From Gammaproteobacteria bacterium (GTDB lineage: Bacteria; Pseudomonadota; Gammaproteobacteria; Chromatiales; Chromatiaceae): 7,974 bases of DNA. The notes beneath the pieces were generated by a model that was not told the DNA's origin, searched no databases, and saw only the letters and a program-made list of their open reading frames with translations. The DNA is taken from positions 1-7,974 of the forward strand of contig JADGBD010000084.1 of NCBI GenBank assembly GCA_015231665.1, given 5' to 3'. Positions 6,317 to 7,974 of this stretch are shown one piece after another. The position numbers were made by a program, and so were the translations under genes. Numbering within the stretch: position 1 is the stretch's first letter; every line of letters begins with the position of its first letter.

Positions 6317-6341
6317 ATCAACAGCTAACGCAGGCATGGCC
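6317..6341. repeat. Right terminal inverted repeat of the IS
   Basis: Read on the minus strand it begins GGCCATGCCTGCGTTAGC and matches the left repeat at 22 of 25 positions. The stop codon of the flanking unrecognised gene (6346-6348) lies only 4 bases outside it. Confidence 0.9.
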
Positions 6342-6345
6342 AATA

Positions 6346-7302
6346 CTAAAATTCGTTTGAGTATAGAGGATCGTTAGGATCATAATTGGGGTCATGTTCC
6401 TTTAGAAAGTCATCAGCGGTCATGTTGTGGCCATTACCTGCCTTTATATTATCATTATAAGACACAGTTCTTTTCGCGGCTTCTCGCTTTGCTTCATTCT
6501 CCTTCGGTATTGAGACCGCAAATTTTGGAGTGCCTTTCTCAAATGGCGGGTCACTGGTATCAAACGCGTCTCTTAAAACTTTAGATAGTCTATTAAGAGC
6601 AGTCTCCGAGCCAGATGAATCAAGCCTAAAATTCTTTTTTGCAATATCTAAAAAAGTCTCGCCTTGTTTGTTAAGAGTCACACCGTTTTTTTGCGTTAAG
6701 TTTAAAGCGTAAAACGGAACCATTGCGCCTATATTTCTTGCCCTGATTCTAAGCATCAGTTTCTCAGGATCAACTGTGATCTTTATTTCGTTGAATCGTA
6801 AATCATCAATATTATGAAATTCAGATAAGATATCCGTGTTTGTTGTTTCAGCGCCTATCGAATCGGAATTTCCATCTTTACCATCATTATTATCTGGTCT
6901 ATCCGGCAAAAAAGTAAGCTCTGGAGGAGATATGTTGCTCCTTATGCATAATTTGTGGAACACGTCTGAAGAAATAAAAAAATGACTAATCGGTACTGCC
7001 TTTTGAGTTCCTTCGAATTTTATCTTTGCCATGTAACCATTTAGATTTTCTTGATCGTTGTTATTGGCAATGGTTTTAAGAGTTCTAATTAATATCGGAG
7101 CATTGACTTCATACCAATAACCCTGCGGGTCAGGTTTGTAAACAAAAGGGCATTTTAATTCTTGTCTCTCAAGTCGGGAAATCAGCATATCTGCCAGAAT
7201 TATAATTTTACTCTTCACGCCATCTGGTGAGGGCGCGTGCCTCTCCCATGTCTGCAATAGGTTAGGAATGGACCACATTTTATATGAAGGAGTATCTGCC
7301 AT
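6346..7302 (-). CDS. Hypothetical protein of the accessory region
   Basis: I do not recognise this 318-residue protein. It is soluble-looking, with no signal peptide or membrane segment. The N-terminus (about 9-85, SIPNLLQTWERHAPSPDG, then FVYKPDPQGYWYEVNAP) is rich in aromatic residues and could be a folded domain. A low-complexity linker full of Asn, Asp and Gly follows at about 133-150. A second region (about 165-245, beginning ITVDPEKLMLRIRARNIGA) looks folded. The C-terminus is highly charged and Asp/Asn/Pro-rich (EHDPNYDPNDPLYSNEF). The ATG at 7302 is chosen for length; its ribosome-binding site is poor (a GAGCGAG-like sequence), and Met9 at 7278 has none. It diverges from the alpA-type gene and shares a repeat-rich control region with it. 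Its stop is 4 bp from the IS end, so whether the C-terminus is original cannot be settled. AT-rich codon use differs from the genes left of the IS. Confidence 0.75.
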   Translation of the reverse strand: MADTPSYKMWSIPNLLQTWERHAPSPDGVKSKIIILADMLISRLERQELKCPFVYKPDPQGYWYEVNAPILIRTLKTIANNNDQENLNGYMAKIKFEGTQKAVPISHFFISSDVFHKLCIRSNISPPELTFLPDRPDNNDGKDGNSDSIGAETTNTDILSEFHNIDDLRFNEIKITVDPEKLMLRIRARNIGAMVPFYALNLTQKNGVTLNKQGETFLDIAKKNFRLDSSGSETALNRLSKVLRDAFDTSDPPFEKGTPKFAVSIPKENEAKREAAKRTVSYNDNIKAGNGHNMTADDFLKEHDPNYDPNDPLYSNEF

Positions 7303-7536
7303 TTTAGCAACTCGCTCAGGTTTCGAACTGTTTTGACACGTGATTTTTCCCCAAAGTGACCTTCAGGGACTGTCAGTCACTCTCAAAAATCTTGGTATGA
7401 AAAATTTTAACACACTGAATTAAAACAGAAAAAACTAAATCAGACTGTCAAGTAGCCACTATTGTCTAGGAAAGTCGCAAATTCGACAACTCAGGATGAG
7501 AGCAGAACCAATTAATAACAATAGTGGGAGATAACA
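7303..7536. promoter_or_regulatory. Divergent control region with nested repeats
   Basis: The 234-bp spacer between the unrecognised gene and the AlpA-type gene contains several repeats. There are AGTGAC/GTCACT arms (7355-7360 and 7376-7381) enclosing a perfect 11-base palindrome GACTGTCAGTC (7368-7378). The octamer GACTGTCA occurs at 7368-7375 and again at 7443-7450. GTCG/CGAC arms lie at 7474-7487. A 10-bp inverted repeat links 7456-7465 with the alpA ribosome-binding site. No promoter with both boxes correctly spaced could be identified on either strand. Confidence 0.5.
7456..7527 (+). repeat. Perfect 10-bp inverted repeat reaching the alpA-type ribosome-binding site
   Basis: CCACTATTGT at 7456-7465 is the exact complement of ACAATAGTGG at 7518-7527. 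The right arm overlaps the first two bases of the GGGAG ribosome-binding site (7526-7530). As RNA the arms could pair across a 52-base loop and partly cover the ribosome-binding site. As DNA they could be paired operators. Confidence 0.55.
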
Positions 7537-7761
7537 ATGAAAAATTTGCCTGGAACGGGTTTCCTTCGACTGAAGCATATCATCGGTGATGCAAGCGCAT
7601 GTCCGCCGATTTCTCCGCTCATTCCAGTTTCAAAGTCCACATGGTGGCGGGGTGTTAAGGAAAATCGTTTTCCGCAGCCAATTAGAAGTCTTGGTCCTCG
7701 AATCACGGTTTGGCGAGCTGAAGATATTGCCGCACTTATTGATCAGGGTGAGTGGTCATGA
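7537..7761 (+). CDS. AlpA-family helix-turn-helix regulator
   Basis: This 74-residue protein has the standard AlpA/MerR-like DNA-binding pattern: FLRLKHIIG (9-17), PPISPLIPVSKSTWWRGVKE (23-42, recognition-helix region), RFPQPIRSLGPRITVWRAED (44-63, wing), then an IAALID tail. AlpA proteins in P4-like and prophage elements activate excision genes or act as local transcription switches; here the target is unknown. The start is fixed by a GGGAG ribosome-binding site (7526-7530) 6 bases upstream. Its stop overlaps the next start codon as ATGA (7758-7761), so it is translationally coupled to the primase-type gene. It is divergent from the unrecognised gene and may control the shared spacer. Length and motifs are normal for the family. 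Confidence 0.88.
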   Translation: MKNLPGTGFLRLKHIIGDASACPPISPLIPVSKSTWWRGVKENRFPQPIRSLGPRITVWRAEDIAALIDQGEWS

Positions 7762-7974
7762 AGGAAAAATTCAGTTCGTTGCGTGAAGCCATTATTAGCG
7801 CAGGTATGATTCCACCTGATCATATTGAGCCAGGACGTTTCTATAGATTCCCGGGGCTAGGTAAGGATAAACCAAATACTTCAGGGTGGTGCAAACTATT
7901 TGATGATGGACTCGGAGGTGTGTTTGGTGATTGGGCAACAGACTATAAGGAATTGTGGCACATAAATCAAAAGC
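7758..7974 (+). CDS. Primase/replication-type protein of a mobile element, N-terminal part
   Basis: The frame opens at ATG 7758, inside the ATGA overlap with the regulator gene, and stays open to the right edge (72 full codons). It is too short relative to its truncated end to show up as a closed frame. The visible N-terminus contains LREAIISAGMIPPDHIEPG (8-26), FYRFPGLGKDK (27-37), GWCKLFDDGLGGVFGDW (42-58) and a W-containing stretch ending in ELWHINQK. In my knowledge this pattern is the start of large primase/helicase proteins (TOPRIM or DUF3987/DUF5906 type) that follow alpA-like genes in phage satellites and integrative elements. The catalytic domains are outside the window, so primase function is an inference from the N-terminal pattern and neighbours. 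Confidence 0.7.
   Translation, partial: MKEKFSSLREAIISAGMIPPDHIEPGRFYRFPGLGKDKPNTSGWCKLFDDGLGGVFGDWATDYKELWHINQK

Larger units (their letters stand above)
5315..6341 (-). mobile_element. IS1595-family insertion sequence, complete
   Basis: A 1027-bp element is bounded by 25-bp terminal inverted repeats (22 of 25 identical) and filled by one transposase gene. The 8 bases outside the left end (AACAACAT) and right end (AATACTAA) do not match, although this family usually makes 8-bp target duplications. Shifting the boundary by one base does not help. The element stands exactly between GC-rich core-like DNA and the AT-rich region to the right. Loss of the duplication fits either an old insertion or recombination or deletion at the IS. 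Confidence 0.9.
6342..7974. mobile_element. AT-rich accessory region, probable integrative element (partial)
   Basis: Base composition falls abruptly at the IS: 16 of 60 bases are G or C at 6781-6840, against 41 of 60 at 3181-3240. The region carries an AlpA-type regulator overlapping a primase-type gene, a pairing typical of P4-like satellites and other integrative elements, plus an unrecognised divergent gene. No integrase or repeat that could be an attachment site is seen, and the region continues past the right edge. The mobile-element call is an inference from gene content and composition. Confidence 0.6.

Noticed and set aside
7333..7338. TTGACA as a -35 box for the alpA-type gene
   Set aside because: The hexamer is perfect, but nothing like a -10 box lies 15-19 bases downstream.
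7512..7706. Minus-strand 64-residue frame opposite the alpA-type gene
   Set aside because: It is antisense to a recognised AlpA-family gene with a good ribosome-binding site. It has no motif of its own.

Overview
The window looks like the chromosome of a GC-rich gammaproteobacterium. The DnaK and GrpE sequences are proteobacterial, the two heat-shock promoters match the sigma-32 consensus, and the left two thirds are strongly GC-rich (for example 41 of 60 bases at 3181-3240). A purple-sulfur-type relative would fit the intergenic repeat style, but that is only an impression and no genus is assigned.

Left part (1-3986, all minus strand). A MotA/TolQ/ExbB-type channel protein and a MotB-type OmpA-domain protein form a tightly spaced pair, followed by grpE and then dnaK, which runs off the left edge. 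grpE and dnaK are each preceded by a near-consensus sigma-32 promoter with identical geometry (TTGAAA, 13-bp spacer, CCCATTT core). The dnaK promoter begins over the grpE stop codon. The dnaK leader holds a 103-bp imperfect palindrome, and a different short-period repeat lies between the motB-like gene and grpE. The GrpE-DnaK pair supplies chaperone and nucleotide-exchange function. The channel pair would sit in the inner membrane, with a periplasmic peptidoglycan-binding domain.

Middle (4193-5260, plus strand). A divergently oriented gene encodes a predicted lipoprotein with a DUF900-type alpha/beta-hydrolase domain and a GHSMG nucleophile elbow.

Junction (5315-6341). A complete IS1595-family insertion sequence has 25-bp terminal inverted repeats (22/25 identical) and an intact transposase frame, but no visible target-site duplication.

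Right part (6342-7974). Base composition drops sharply (16 of 60 GC at 6781-6840). The genes are typical of an integrative element or phage satellite: an unrecognised 318-residue protein pointing left, and a divergent unit of an AlpA-type regulator overlapping (ATGA) the start of a primase/replication-type protein cut by the right edge. The 234-bp divergent spacer carries several inverted and direct repeats that look regulatory. No integrase or attachment site is visible. The IS therefore marks the junction between core chromosome and an island that may have been rearranged there.
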